From positions 100,156,087 through 100,220,086 of the forward strand of contig CM043966.1 in NCBI GenBank assembly GCA_014529385.2: a stretch of 64,000 bases of DNA, read 5' to 3'. The position numbers were made by a program, and so were the translations under genes. A model generated the notes under the pieces. The model was not told the origin of the DNA, ran no database searches, and saw only the letters and a list, made by a program, of their open reading frames with translations. The stretch is from Adiantum capillus-veneris (taxonomy: Eukaryota > Streptophyta > Polypodiopsida > Polypodiales > Pteridaceae). Positions 43,201-52,598 of the stretch are shown here, one piece after another. Position 1 is the stretch's first letter, and each line of letters begins with the position of its first letter.

Positions 43201-43591
43201 AAGAACCAGGTCATGTTTGTTCTCCGCAGATCCCAGCTTAATGGCACTGTCAAGGCCTTGGAAACCAGAAAACTCTGGAACAACTTCGATAGTAGTTGTT
43301 CTCTTTGACAGGAAGCACTTGAAGGAATCAAGACCCCTTGCAGCTTCCGAGGCTTCCGTGAGCTTCTTGTCTTCCCTTCTCAAAGCAGCGTTAATTGCTG
43401 CCTTAGTATCTTCTGAAACTGCCTTCGGCACTGCTAGGGATGTCAAGGTCCCAAGTCAAGCAGTAGTAACAATGAAGAGAAGAGCAATATAGTTCACATA
43501 AATAGATGTTAAGCAGGTACTCACTAGCAGCTTGAATGCCTAGACCTTCAGGATTTTTTGCATGATCTGCAGAAGCTTGTTGACGCTCCAT
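40290..43591 (-). CDS. Methyltransferase-like gene with duplicated exons, possibly decaying
   Basis: Proposed exons on the minus strand: 43591-43525 (ATG, MERQQASADHAKNPEG), 43430-43101, 42918-42676, 42590-42474, 42307-41992 and 41433-40290. GT-AG signals fit every junction and each splice is phase 1. The final exon encodes GPFTSFLKPMM, then EIGSGRGYWAGLL, a motif-I S-adenosylmethionine-binding loop, an acidic VVAVDN after the next strand, ALLFCWPRKDDP and, in another frame, AFRGDTVFFVGE. This pattern is known from an uncharacterised methyltransferase-like family; the substrate is unknown. Breaks: a one-base frame change near 40805, another near 40450, and an early end after VGE. So it is either a recent pseudogene or needs further small introns. 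The long N-terminal exons have no recognised domain. Confidence 0.65.
41525..41780 (-). pseudogene. Duplicate of exon 3 with lost acceptor and a stop
   Basis: It matches exon 3, but the acceptor AG has become GG (TTTTTTGACGGG), and a TAG stop occurs at about 41597. It is probably no longer spliced. Confidence 0.65.
41992..42307 (-). pseudogene. Duplicate of exon 2 with frameshift
   Basis: Same splice sites and sequence as exon 2, but 316 bp instead of 330. The frame breaks where exon 2 has TTTIEVVPEFSGF (here TTTVLGCSRVF). Including it would disrupt the protein. Skipping it keeps the phase. Confidence 0.65.
42474..42590 (-). CDS. Methyltransferase-like gene, exon 4
   Basis: 117 bp, phase 1 at both ends, acceptor TTTGCAG and donor GTAATTTC. 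It encodes APSVEAAGCMEENNKRISAH and KVEGIADVGG. It is the duplicate of the first part of the final exon (41433 leftwards). Confidence 0.55.
42676..42918 (-). CDS. Methyltransferase-like gene, exon 3
   Basis: 243 bp (81 codons), phase 1 at both ends, acceptor TTGACAG and donor GTAGGAATG. It encodes VVTLELERPLGEAATT, CPHSQEAWKTSAKVEG and HAMTLPDMSSVLAG. Its second half resembles part of the last exon (HAMILPDKTFTLLG), suggesting an older internal repeat. A dead copy lies at 41525-41780. Confidence 0.6.
43101..43430 (-). CDS. Methyltransferase-like gene, exon 2
   Basis: 330 bp, phase 1 at both ends, acceptor CTAGCAG and donor GTATTC. It encodes a helical Lys/Glu-rich segment (AALRREDKKLTEASEAAR) and LPHKVSFDELRECRMQMSAY. 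No domain is recognised. A decayed copy lies at 41992-42307. Confidence 0.6.
43525..43591 (-). CDS. Methyltransferase-like gene, exon 1
   Basis: 67 bp, starting MERQQASADHAKNPEGLGIQ and ending in a GTGAGT donor. The last base of the exon joins TG of exon 2 to make an ATG codon, keeping the frame. An upstream ATG at 43735 runs into a stop, so 43591 was chosen. Confidence 0.5.
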
Positions 43592-44520
43592 ATCTTCCGA
43601 AGATTAAAGATACGTCGTTCAGTGCAGCTGAAGATCAGTTGGCTGGTTAATCATCGCACCATTGGCCATATCTTAAACCGTTGCTGTAGGTATACTCCTC
43701 CTGCAAGCCCAAGCTCCATCAACACAGTCGCCATGGCCGAGCTGGAGCTTGGAAACTTCTCGAAAGAGGTGGACTGCTGATTGAATGCACTTCAAAGAGA
43801 AACGCTCAAACGGGTTCAAACGCGAATGGAGGCAAAACCTTCCCCACCACGTGCCGTCTTTGGTTCGTCTGGAACTCCTCTCTCAGTTTTGGGATTGCCG
43901 CATTTGCCGGGAGGCATATAGTTTGTAAGAGCCGAGTCGCACCGAAGGTGAGCAGGGGCAGTGGGGATAAACCTAAACTTTGGTCACATTCACACGGGGA
44001 GGAGCTGGAAATGACGGCTGACGAGAAGAATGCGCTGAAAAGTGAATCAGCTTGGACGTTTCATTGGCCAGAGGCTTCTGCCACGTATGCTGCTTGCTTT
44101 GCTTCCGAAATTATAGCCTAATACCTTCATTTTTGTGTGGATTAGTGGGACGATTTGCAGGGCTACAAAATTCCAAGGAGTTTACTATTGATGGTGTTCA
44201 TCGCTGCTCCTTCCCCCTGCTGTTTCCCGACCCATCTCTAAAGCAATACCTTATAAGGGCTGAGGGTGACTCACCTTCTATTCTCATAAAATGAGAAAAC
44301 ATGGTAGCATTCTCGAATGAAAATTTTGCTCCTACTAGTGCCACGAAAAACGTACGTGATAGACTATATTCTCGGAGGGCTTTGCTCTCCTTGTTTGTAG
44401 GATGTGATCTTCAAATCAAAAGTTGCCACCTTGAGTTTAGTCAACCTCTCTCAGAAAGCTAGAGAGGAGGTGTGACCTATGATGCTCCTTACCCCAGCAG
44501 AACTCAGGTCTAAGTTATAA
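43592..44520. other. Upstream flank of the methyltransferase-like gene, no other gene seen
   Basis: It should contain the gene's promoter. No clear TATA box could be assigned. A plus-strand frame at 44052-44294 is not recognised. Confidence 0.4.
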
Positions 44521-44521
44521 C

Positions 44522-44560
44522 TTATATAGAACTAGTATGTGACCCGCGCGCTACTGCGGC
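44522..44560 (-). mobile_element. Helitron-like 3' terminus
   Basis: On the minus strand a GC-rich hairpin-capable stretch, CCGCAGTAGCGCGCGG, is followed after about 8 bases by CTAGT and then T. Helitrons end in CTRR with a hairpin just upstream and insert between A and T. The body would extend to the right, but no 5' TC end or helicase is visible. Confidence 0.35.
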
Positions 44561-44739
44561 TAAGAAGTAAGGCTTAAAGTTTTGGAGAAAAGTTTTTCTT
44601 GAGCAACACGTTTAATTTGCATTAGGAGGGTTTTGTTTCTTTAAAGTACCATTGCCTTTAATCTTTTTTTTGGAGCATTGTCATTAATATGCAATAGCAA
44701 TGTTTTTGTTTGTATAAAGGATTTATTTGTGTATACGAC

Positions 44740-45376
44740 TGCTAGAAAAAAATCTAGGCTTAGTCTAATCCCACCTGCAATTTTTGAAATTCACCTATAA
44801 AATCTAAATTTGAAGGCAAAGGATTGTGTACCGGCAAGTACTTGATAAAACCCAAGTTAAATTTAACTCCACCTATGTCTAAATTCTAAATTTAAAGGCA
44901 CAAAGACCTACAAAGCCTATAGAAATTTAGTGCCAAAACCTTCAAAGATAGGAAATTCACCTCTAAAACTTCTCATTTTTGGATTTTCAAAGTTTGTGGT
45001 AAATAGAATTGTGTATCCGTCATCCAAAGGAGCTCGCTTGGTTGGTTGAGTACTCAACATCCATGACCAGGTCATGGGTTTGAGTGCGTCCACGTGACCC
45101 TGTGCGCTCATGAGGGCATTTGATTCGATTTGCACGGGATTTGTGCGATTGGAATAGAAAAAAGGATTGTGTATTGGTTAGTGCTTTAAAAAACCTAGGT
45201 TTAGTATAATCACAACTATAATTTTTTAGTTTTACCTCTAAATTATAAATTTGAAGGCAAGAAAATCTACAAAGCCCAGAGAAATTTGTAAAAAACTTCA
45301 ATTTACCTCTAAATTTTCTCCTATCTAGGAGCATGCTTAACAAAGAAAGCAATATAGAGTAATCCCATATGCACAT
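44740..45376. repeat. AT-rich repeat units, continued at 61803-61908
   Basis: Phrases such as GGATTGTGTA(T/C), CCTAGGTTTAGT and TTTACCTCTAAATT recur at about 44820, 45003 and 45165, and again at 61830-61900 beyond the gypsy block. The whole 45377-61799 block therefore appears to be inserted into this repeat. Confidence 0.6.
45017..45164 (+). mobile_element. tRNA-derived SINE-like element
   Basis: It has an A-box-like AGCTCGCTTGGTTGG, and 30-35 bp later a B-box-like GGGTTTGAGTGC, the spacing of an internal RNA polymerase III promoter. The 3' end is A-rich (GGAATAGAAAAAA). ATTGTGTAT flanks it on both sides (about 45008-45016 and 45167-45175), a plausible target duplication. No protein is encoded. 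Confidence 0.55.
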
Positions 45377-45490
45377 TGTAAGGACATGGGTCCTACGGGC
45401 AAGGCCACCAGCACGGTCGGACAATGTGTACGCTAGGGGGAGGCTATAAGATAGCACGGTTGGGTGGAGATTAGCACATGCATTACCACC
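45377..45490 (+). repeat. Gypsy-5A LTR, 3' truncated
   Basis: It starts TGTAAGGACATGGGTCC and matches the reverse complement of 61677-61799 for about 110 bp. It then jumps directly to reverse-transcriptase sequence (TCATGTGATCTC). Confidence 0.8.
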
Positions 45491-46765
45491 TCATGTGATC
45501 TCTTATTCTCGTATCAAGATGGGCACTGACAAGGTCGCTGCCATTCTTCAATGACCACATCCCCACATGGGAGCTTTAAGTATTCTTAGGCATGGCTGGA
45601 TTTTATCGACAGTATATCCGTGATTACTCCAAAATTATTGTTCCTATGATGGATCAATTTAAAGCAAAAGGTATTGGGAAGAAGCCCAGAAAAGCAGTTT
45701 TAAACAACTCAAGGTAGCTATAGCCACTTCTCCCATCCTAGCAAATATTGACACACTTAAGTTGTTTGTGGTAGAGACTGATGCTAGTGATAAAGCAATT
45801 GGTGTGGTACTTCTCCAGGAGGGAAGACCTATAGCCTTTGAAAGTCAAAAGTTAGATAGAGCTCAACAGAATTATATATTCTGTCTATGAGAGAGAGCTC
45901 TATGCCATAATTCACGCTTTATGAAAGTGGTGACACTATTTATATGTTGCCGAGTTTGAAGTAGTTTTTGACCATGAGAGTATCAAATGGTTTACTACTC
46001 AAACGGACTTGAAGGGTCAAAAAGCTAGATGGACAGAAATCCTTCAAGATTATGATCGTAAGCTACGATATCGCAAGGGGCGATATAATGAAGTAGTAGA
46101 TGCACTAAGTCGGATGCCTCAAATTAATTCACTTGCTTTCACGGAAACAAAGAGTGGATTTTTGGAGTCATTACGTGGCAAGTGTGCACAAGATCAATCA
46201 TATGCTAAAGTGTAGGTGCAGTTTTAAAAAGGGATCCCTCACATACACATGTCTATGTACAGCCAGATCAACATGTCTCTGCACGCACAGATAAAAACTC
46301 CAACACATAGAGCTCCATCCCTACTCGGGAAGAGCTTAAGCGATGAAATATTTTTTCCATTGATGATGGCTACTTACTCCACAAGGGTAGAGTATGTGTG
46401 CCAAAGGACTCAGACACTATGCGCCAAATCTTATATGAGTGTCACGATAGTCCAAGTGCTGGTCATCCAGATATTCGTAAGACGTATGCCTTAGTTCGAT
46501 GGTAATTTTATTGGCCTAGCTTACATCATGATGTTCAAGAGTACGTACTAAACTACCAATAGTGCCAAGTAAATAAGGTAGAGCACCTCAAGATAGGTGG
46601 CCTCTTACATCCTTTAGAGATTCCACAAGATAAGTGGGAGAGTATCTCTATGGATTTTGTAGTAGGACTACCTACTACAAATCGTGGCCATGATGTCATA
46701 TGGGTAATTGTAGACCGTCTCACAAAGATGGGTCGATTCATTCCCACTAAGACTACGGTCACACG
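45483..46765 (+). pseudogene. Gypsy-5A RT end, RNase H and integrase start
   Basis: In shifting frames this reads the RT thumb ([16 protein letters not shown], 45580-45630), RNase H (ETDASDKAIGVVLLQEGR, then FDHESIKWFTTQTD and YNEVVDALSRMP up to about 46115), the integrase zinc finger, and [16 protein letters not shown] (about 46650-46690). It is the same family as copies B and C. Gag, protease and most of RT are missing at the left. It ends abruptly at about 46765, where gag/protease sequence begins. Confidence 0.8.
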
Positions 46766-47208
46766 GTGCAACGCCTCACATTAGATTCATCTCCTAAATA
46801 TTGTATTGTAGAGGTTCTTCATATGGAAGAAAAGCACAAGTGTTGTGTGCTTGCTTCAATGTGGCAGCCCAACCACCTTTGGCCCCCATGATGATTGATT
46901 CGCATGCATGGCACTATTAACGGACAACGTGTTTGTATTTTAGTGGATGATGGTGCAACTCATAACTTCCTGAACTATAAGCTAGTCAAGAAATTGAAGC
47001 TTACACAGACTTCCTGCTCTCACAAGTATGTGGTAGAGCAGATGTTTGGGAATGATAAAGAAGTATGGGACACGGTAGTTCAAGGGGTTGAGCTTATTGT
47101 TCAAGATCATACGATGACCCTTGACTTTCAAGTTATGAACATGGATCGTGCTGATGTAGTTTTAGGACGGGAGTGGCTGCATGGTTTAGCAAACACATTG
47201 CACACAAA
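46766..47208 (+). pseudogene. Gypsy-5A' protease fragment
   Basis: The open frame includes MHGTINGQRVCILVDDGATH, with the DDGA catalytic loop, and MNMDRADVVLGREWLHGL, the C-terminal protease motif. Unlike copies B and C, it keeps the Trp codon TGG in REWLHG. It is placed after integrase sequence, i.e. in the wrong order, and at about 47208 it fuses to the untranslated leader of copy B. This marks at least two illegitimate joins. Confidence 0.8.
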
Positions 47209-47499
47209 AACGAGGAGTTTTTTTTTTCTTTGGGAAAGGAGGAAGGTGGATTGCATGTGCATGCAACGTGCTGCTTCTCTCCCACGTTCCGCAGACACAA
47301 CGATGTCTTCGCTGTGCAACAAAAAGAAGGCAGACACAGGTTTCTGTGTGCAGCGCGCGAAGGCAGACATCGACAGCCAACTGAACTGCCCCACCTACGC
47401 CCTCCATAGTGGGTGACCAAGGCAAACTCGATCAACAACTCTATAGCATCGAGGCTCCTAAGGCCCTATTGGCACAATTGGCTATGCACATAAGAAGGC

Positions 47500-47590
47500 C
47501 CGCTTAACCCTTGCATAAAGGAGAGTTGAACCCACCCCATGAGCATAAGAGACCAACACTTTACCATCAAGCTATTGAGCCTTGTTGTGT
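47500..47590 (-). other. tRNA-like sequence in the Gypsy-5B leader
   Basis: The minus strand reads TAGCTTGATGGTAAAGTGTT and then GGGTTCAACTC, resembling A and B boxes of a tRNA, with CTCTTATG between. Acceptor pairing is poor, so it is not called a functional tRNA. The same stretch occurs in copy C at about 61318-61400 (plus strand). Confidence 0.3.
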
Positions 47591-47960
47591 ATAGCAAGAA
47601 AAAATAGCATACTTGTGTTGACAAGAAAGCTAGAAGGAAAGGAAAAGTTTCAAACTTCAAGGAAGTAGTTTCACCCTTCCTTTTCACTTCTTAGAGAAGG
47701 GCAAGTTTTCCTCCAAAAATTCTTTCTTTCTCAAGGAGGTATCTTCAAAGTGCACAAAAGCCTTCACAAAAACGACGAATTTTTATAAAGAATCCATGAA
47801 GGTGTTCTTACGACGAACAACACGTGAAGCACTACAATTTCCGCAAGGCGAGGTTCGCATGCAACGCAAATCGTCGAGCATAAAAAACACAAAGACTTCA
47901 AGTTTTAAAAGATATAAGTTGACTTTTTTTTTTCTCTCTTTACATTAGTGTGTGTTTATC

Positions 47961-49110
47961 ATGGCCAATGAGGATATCCCACCTACACACCCTTTTGATT
48001 TTGAGCACGTAGATCAAAACCAGGGCACCACGGATGCTGTCGACGCTAATACGCATGACGACAATGATCTAGGAGATCATGGTCTTGTAGATATGGCTGC
48101 TTTCAAGACTTTGGAAAATCACCAAAGCGTACTTGAACGCAACCTTTCTGCACTCAATGCAAATGTTACAAATGTTACTGAGCTACTTGTAAAATTTTAT
48201 GAATTCACAGACGGCTCAAGGAGCTACAAGTGGCACGGGTCAAGGAAACCAAGCTCGCACGACTCAAGGAGTCCAAGAGACAAGTACTTTAGAAGATGCA
48301 GAAGGTAGCAATGCATTGCTTAAGAATATCACCATTCCTGAGTTTCATGGGGAAGAGCGTGATCGCAACAAGGATGCGGTCAATACATTCTTACACAAAT
48401 GGAATGATATTCATAGATTGAGACACACCCCAAATATAAATACTGCTGTGGAAACAAGTCTATCTCTTAAAGGCAAGGCCTATAAGTGGTGGATGAAATT
48501 TCCAATAGATGCTCATTCTCTGTCTTAGGTTGCGTTTCAAGCTTCTTTCTCTAAAGAGTTTTTTGACTCCAATGAAGAAGATAAGAATTGGTTAGCATGG
48601 AATGCATGCCGCATGTCTGGCCTCTCTCTCACATAGTACCTTTTGAAGTATGGGAAAATCATATTAAAACTAGAAGGTCTAGATGAATTCCAAAAGATAC
48701 AGGGTTTTAATAGGGGTCTTGACAAACACTAGCGTCTTCATGTCAAGACCTAACATCCAAAAACTTTGAAGAAGCCATCAGTCATGTCCAAAGATATGAT
48801 GATGACAAAGAGGGGAAGGGAAATGTTCCCTACTCTAAGAATAGTTTTGTTAAGAGCAACATGGCTAAGAGTCAATGGCAAGGTAGATTCTCCCACATGC
48901 TCCAAGAGGAATAAGAGACAATCTACCTCTTCACGCCCACAAGAGGCTAAGAAACCTAAGCAATCACAAGATACTCCATGTGGGTCTCTCAGCACTACTA
49001 AGTTTTGAGCGTGCAAAGAAACACAATTTGTGTTTCATATGTCTTTCAGACCAACATAACAACAAGGATTGTCCTCTTTTACAAGGCAAAGAAAAGGCCA
49101 TGCATATAGT
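47961..49110 (+). pseudogene. Gypsy-5B Gag
   Basis: MANEDIPPTHPFDFEHVDQN starts at 47961. After a frameshift near 48200 it continues MNSQTAQGATSG, NAFLHKW-type and GKAYKWWMKFPID segments, typical of the retrotransposon Gag domain (W-x-W pattern). It ends with a CCHC knuckle, CFICLSDQHNNKDC (49031-49072). Stops near 48528, 48637, 48730 and 48750 break it. The equivalent Gag in copy C is better preserved. Confidence 0.8.
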
Positions 49111-50895
49111 ACAACACCTCACATTAGATTCATCTCCTAAATTTTGTGTTGTAGAGGTTCTTCATATGGAAGAAAAGCACAAGTGTTGTGTGCCTGCTTC
49201 TATGTGGCAGCCCATCTTTGGCCCCTATGATTTGATTCACATGCATGGCACTATTAACGGACAACATGTTCGTATTTTAGTGGATGATGGTGCAACTCAT
49301 AACTTCCTGAACTATAAGCTAGTCAAGAAATTGAAGCTTACACAGACTCCTTGCTCTCATAAGTATGTGGTCGCACAGATGTCTAGGAATGATAAGGAAG
49401 TATGGGACACGGTAGTTCAAGGGGTTGAACTTGTTGTTCAAGATCATACAATGACCCTTGACTTTCAAGTTATGAACATGGACCGTGCTGATGTAGTTTT
49501 AGGACGGGAGTGACTGCATGGTTTAGGAAACACATTGCACATTAGTTAATAACACATTGCACATTAGTTAATAACACAAGTCCTTATCCTTTATGGCCAA
49601 TGGTAAACATGTGCTTTTGCTTGGTGAGAAAAATATACCATCTGCACCTCTTATATGTACAACCGAGCTTTCTATTTTGCAGAAAGCAGATTTAATAGAT
49701 GAAGTCTTTTTGTGTTATTGCTTGTCTCCAAGTCTTGTGAATTCTCAAGAGCAAAGTGCTGTGAATTCTAGTAATGGTATGCAAAGTGCAATGAATTCTA
49801 ATGATAAGCAAAGTGTTCACAAATCCAATGAGCAAAGTGCTCTCAATTTTAATTCTATTGAGCAACATGCAACTGTTGTAAAACAAACATTACAAGAATT
49901 ACAAGATTCTCCATCCCAGCATAACTCTAGTTTACTTTCTCCTTTTGCACAACAAAAGATGACTCACTTACTCACGAAGTATAGTGATGTACTATCAAGT
50001 GATTTACTGTCGGGTTTATCCCCTACACATGATGTGCAGCATGGCATATATGTCTTGCCAGGCACTAAACCGGTGAGGAAACCACCTTCTCGTATGAGTG
50101 CTAAAGAAGCCAAGGAGGTTGAGAGTCAATTGGATGACTACCTCACCCATGGTTTCATTAGCCCTAGCACTTCGCCTTGGGTATCACCAATTCTATTGGT
50201 AGAATAGAAAGATGGTACTATACGCATGTGCATAGATTATCGCGCATTAAATTCCATAACTATCAAGAACAAGTATCCTCTACCTCGAGTGGATGAGTTG
50301 TTTGATCAACTCCATGGGGCAAGATACTATAGAAAGATAGACCTTCGTTCAGAACACCACCAGCTGCGTATCCTTTTGCAAGATATCTCCAAAACTGCCT
50401 TTAGAACACGGTTCGGGCATTTTGAATTTTTGGTTATGCCTTTTGGTTTAACCAATGCTCCAGCTATATTTATGACACTCATGGATAGTGTCTTATGTCC
50501 CTATCTTGGAGAATTTGTTGTGGTTTTCCTTGATGACATTCTCATTTACAGTAAGACTGAAGATGAACACATAGAACACTTACGATTAGTGTTCGAACAG
50601 CTACGAGCTCACGCTCTATATGCTAAGCAAAGCAAGTGTGATTTCTTTAAAACAGAGACACATTACCTTGGTCATGTGATCTCTTATTCTCGCATCAAGA
50701 TGGACACTGACAAGGTCACTCCCATTCTTCGATGGCCACATCCCAACACGGTTGAGGAGCTTCAAATATTCTTAGGCATGGCTGGATTTTATCGACAGTA
50801 TATTTGTGATTATGTCAAAATCTCGGAGGGTTCACTATGTGTAAAACTACCATATCACATGCGTTCAAGACATGTTTGTAAAACCCCTTATCTGT
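49111..50895 (+). pseudogene. Gypsy-5B protease and reverse transcriptase
   Basis: The protease has VDDGATHNFLNYKL (about 49280) and DVVLGRE followed by TGA (49511), where fragment A' has Trp. A Ser/Gln/Asn-rich linker (NSQEQSAVNSSNGMQSAMNS) links to RT: KPPSRMSAKEAKEVESQLDD, a TAG after SPILLVE (50205), [38 protein letters not shown], and the catalytic [10 protein letters not shown] (about 50529-50558). The 249 bp element interrupts the frame at 50820, within YICDYVKI. The TGA and TAG are shared with copy C. Confidence 0.88.
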
Positions 50896-51069
50896 GAATT
50901 TTGTTAGGAATATAACGTACCCTTTTCTTTTAAAATCTGTAAGTTTTTTTCAAATTTAGAAAAATAATGCCCTTCTGTATATATATTTCTGTAAGTTTCA
51001 AGAACTTTAAATACCCTTCTGTTGAACTCACGTGATAGGTTACATTTTTACTAGGTGACCTCCCCGGGG
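50821..51069. mobile_element. 249 bp CCCCGGGG-ended TIR element, copy 2
   Basis: The right end read inwards is CCCCGGGGAGGTCACCTAG and the left end is TCTCGGAGGGTTCACTATG, the same 15 bp terminal pattern as 11668-11887. TCAAAA flanks both sides (50815-50820 and 51070-51075), extending to TCAAAATC if the first two bases of the left end are counted. Subterminal CACGTGAT-type motifs match copy 1. The homologous site in copy C lacks the insertion and shows an uninterrupted frame, which proves the boundaries. Confidence 0.88.
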
Positions 51070-51075
51070 TCAAAA

Positions 51076-52140
51076 TCGATGTTCCTATGAGCGGATCAAC
51101 TTAAATCAATGGGTAAGACCTTTTCAGAAGCCCAAAAACGCAGTTTTGAACAGCTCAAGGTAGCTGTAGCCAGTGCTCCCATCCTAGCAATCGTTGACGC
51201 ACTTAAGCAGTTTGTGGTAGAGACTGATGCTAGTGATAAAGCAATTGGTGCGGTACTTCTCCAGGAGGAAATACCTATAGCCTTTGAAAGTAAAAAGTTA
51301 GATAGAGCTCCACATAATTATTATGTCTATGAGAGAGAGCTATATGCCATAATTCACGCTTTACAAAAGCGGCGACACGATTTATATGGTGCCAAGTTTG
51401 AAGTAGTTTTTGACCATGAGAGTATCAAATGGTTTACTACACAAACGGACTTGAAGGGCCGTAAAGCTAGATGGACAAAAATCCTTCAAGATTATGATTG
51501 TAAGCTACGATATTGCAAGGGACGATATATAATGTAGTAGTGGATGCACTAAGTCGGATGCCTCAGATTAATTCACTTGCTTTCATGGAAATAAAGAGTG
51601 AATTTCTGGAGTCATTACATGGCAAGTGTGCAAAAGATAAGTTATATGCTAAAGTGTGGAGTACAGTTTTAAAAAGGGATCCCTCACACTCACATGTCTC
51701 TATACAACCAGATCAACATGTCTGCATGCGTAGATAAAAACTCCAACACACAGAGCTCCACCCCTACTCAGGAAGAGCTTAAGCGATGGAAGAATTTTTC
51801 CATTGATGATGGCTACTTACTCCACAAGGGTAGAGTATGTGTGCCAAAGGACTCAAACACTAGGCGCCAAATCTTATATGTCACGATAGTCCAAGTGCTG
51901 GTCATCCACGTATTCGTAAGACATATGCCTTTAGTTCGACGTCAATTTTATTGGCCCGGCTTACATCATGATGTTGAAGAGTACGTACTAAACTGCGAAC
52001 AATTCCAAGTTAATAAGGCAAAGTGCCTCAAGGTAGGTGGCCTTTTACATCCTTTGAAGATTCCACAAGGTAAGTGGGAGATTATCTCTATGGATTTTGT
52101 AATAGGACTACCTACTACAAACCGTGGCTATGATGCCATA
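51076..52140 (+). pseudogene. Gypsy-5B RNase H and integrase start
   Basis: RNase H is open from 51109 to 51537: VETDASDKAIGAVLLQEE, YERELYAIIHALQKRRHDLY, FDHESIKWFTTQTD. VVDALSRMPQINS follows after a frame change. The integrase zinc finger has HDSPSAGH-like residues in a damaged frame and a CEQF in place of the second Cys pair. The core start, [19 protein letters not shown], ends at the inversion junction (52140). The rest of integrase and the 3' LTR are absent. Confidence 0.85.
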
Positions 52141-52142
52141 TG
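52137..52142. other. Inversion junction with CATATG microhomology
   Basis: Left of it lies plus-strand integrase sequence of copy B; right of it lies minus-strand post-RNase H sequence of copy C. Fragment A shows that both intact sequences carry CATATG at this point, so a 6 bp palindromic microhomology joins them. Confidence 0.75.
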
Positions 52143-52598
52143 ATTGATCTTGTGCACACTTGCCACATAATGACTCCAAAAATTCACTCTTTATTTTCAT
52201 AAAATCAAGTGAATTAATATGAGGCATCCGGCTTAGTGCATATGCTACTACATTATATCGCCCCTTGCGATATCGTAGCTTACAATCATAATCCTGAAAG
52301 ATTTCTGCCCATCTAGCTTTACATCCCTTCAAGTCCGTTTGAGTAGTAAACCATTTGATACTCTCATGGTAAAAAACTACTTCAAACTCAGCACCATATA
52401 AATAGTGTCGCCACTTCCGTAAAGCATGAATTATGGCATAAGTGGGTCAACGATTGCTAGGATGGGAGCACTGGCTATAGCTACCTTGAGCTGTTCAAAA
52501 CTATGTTTTTGGGCTTCCTCCCAAGAAAAGGTCTTACCTTTTGCTTTAAGTTTATCCATCATAGGAACATTGATTTTGGCATAATCACAGATGTACTG
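52143..52598 (-). pseudogene. Gypsy-5C RNase H, degraded
   Basis: Pieces of RNase H are visible in changing frames (FEQLKVAIASAPILAIVD near 52480, and KARWAEIFQDYDCKLRYRKG in 52332-52250). A deletion relative to copy B removes the middle of the domain, near 52440. Confidence 0.75.

Larger units (their letters stand above)
41290..43580. repeat. Tandem duplication, 1.15 kb period, covering three exons
   Basis: CTGCTAGAACTGATGACATG occurs at 41525 and 42676, 1,151 bp apart, and flanking exonic and intronic sequence matches throughout. The two copies are about 90% similar by eye. Confidence 0.85.
47209..52140 (+). mobile_element. Gypsy-5B, plus-strand arm of an inverted duplication
   Basis: It contains the leader (47209-47960), Gag, protease, RT, RNase H and the start of integrase, without LTRs at either end. 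It ends at a CATATG (52137-52142), where copy C begins in opposite orientation. It shares with C two disabling stops and small indels absent from fragment A', so B and C descend from one dead copy. It carries a later 249 bp TIR insertion. Confidence 0.85.

Noticed and set aside
47128-47438. Several open frames of 70-100 codons on both strands
   Set aside because: They span the artificial join between a protease fragment and the gypsy leader. The leader is non-coding in copy C.
47505-47590. Functional tRNA gene
   Set aside because: A- and B-box-like motifs are present, but acceptor and anticodon stems do not pair convincingly.
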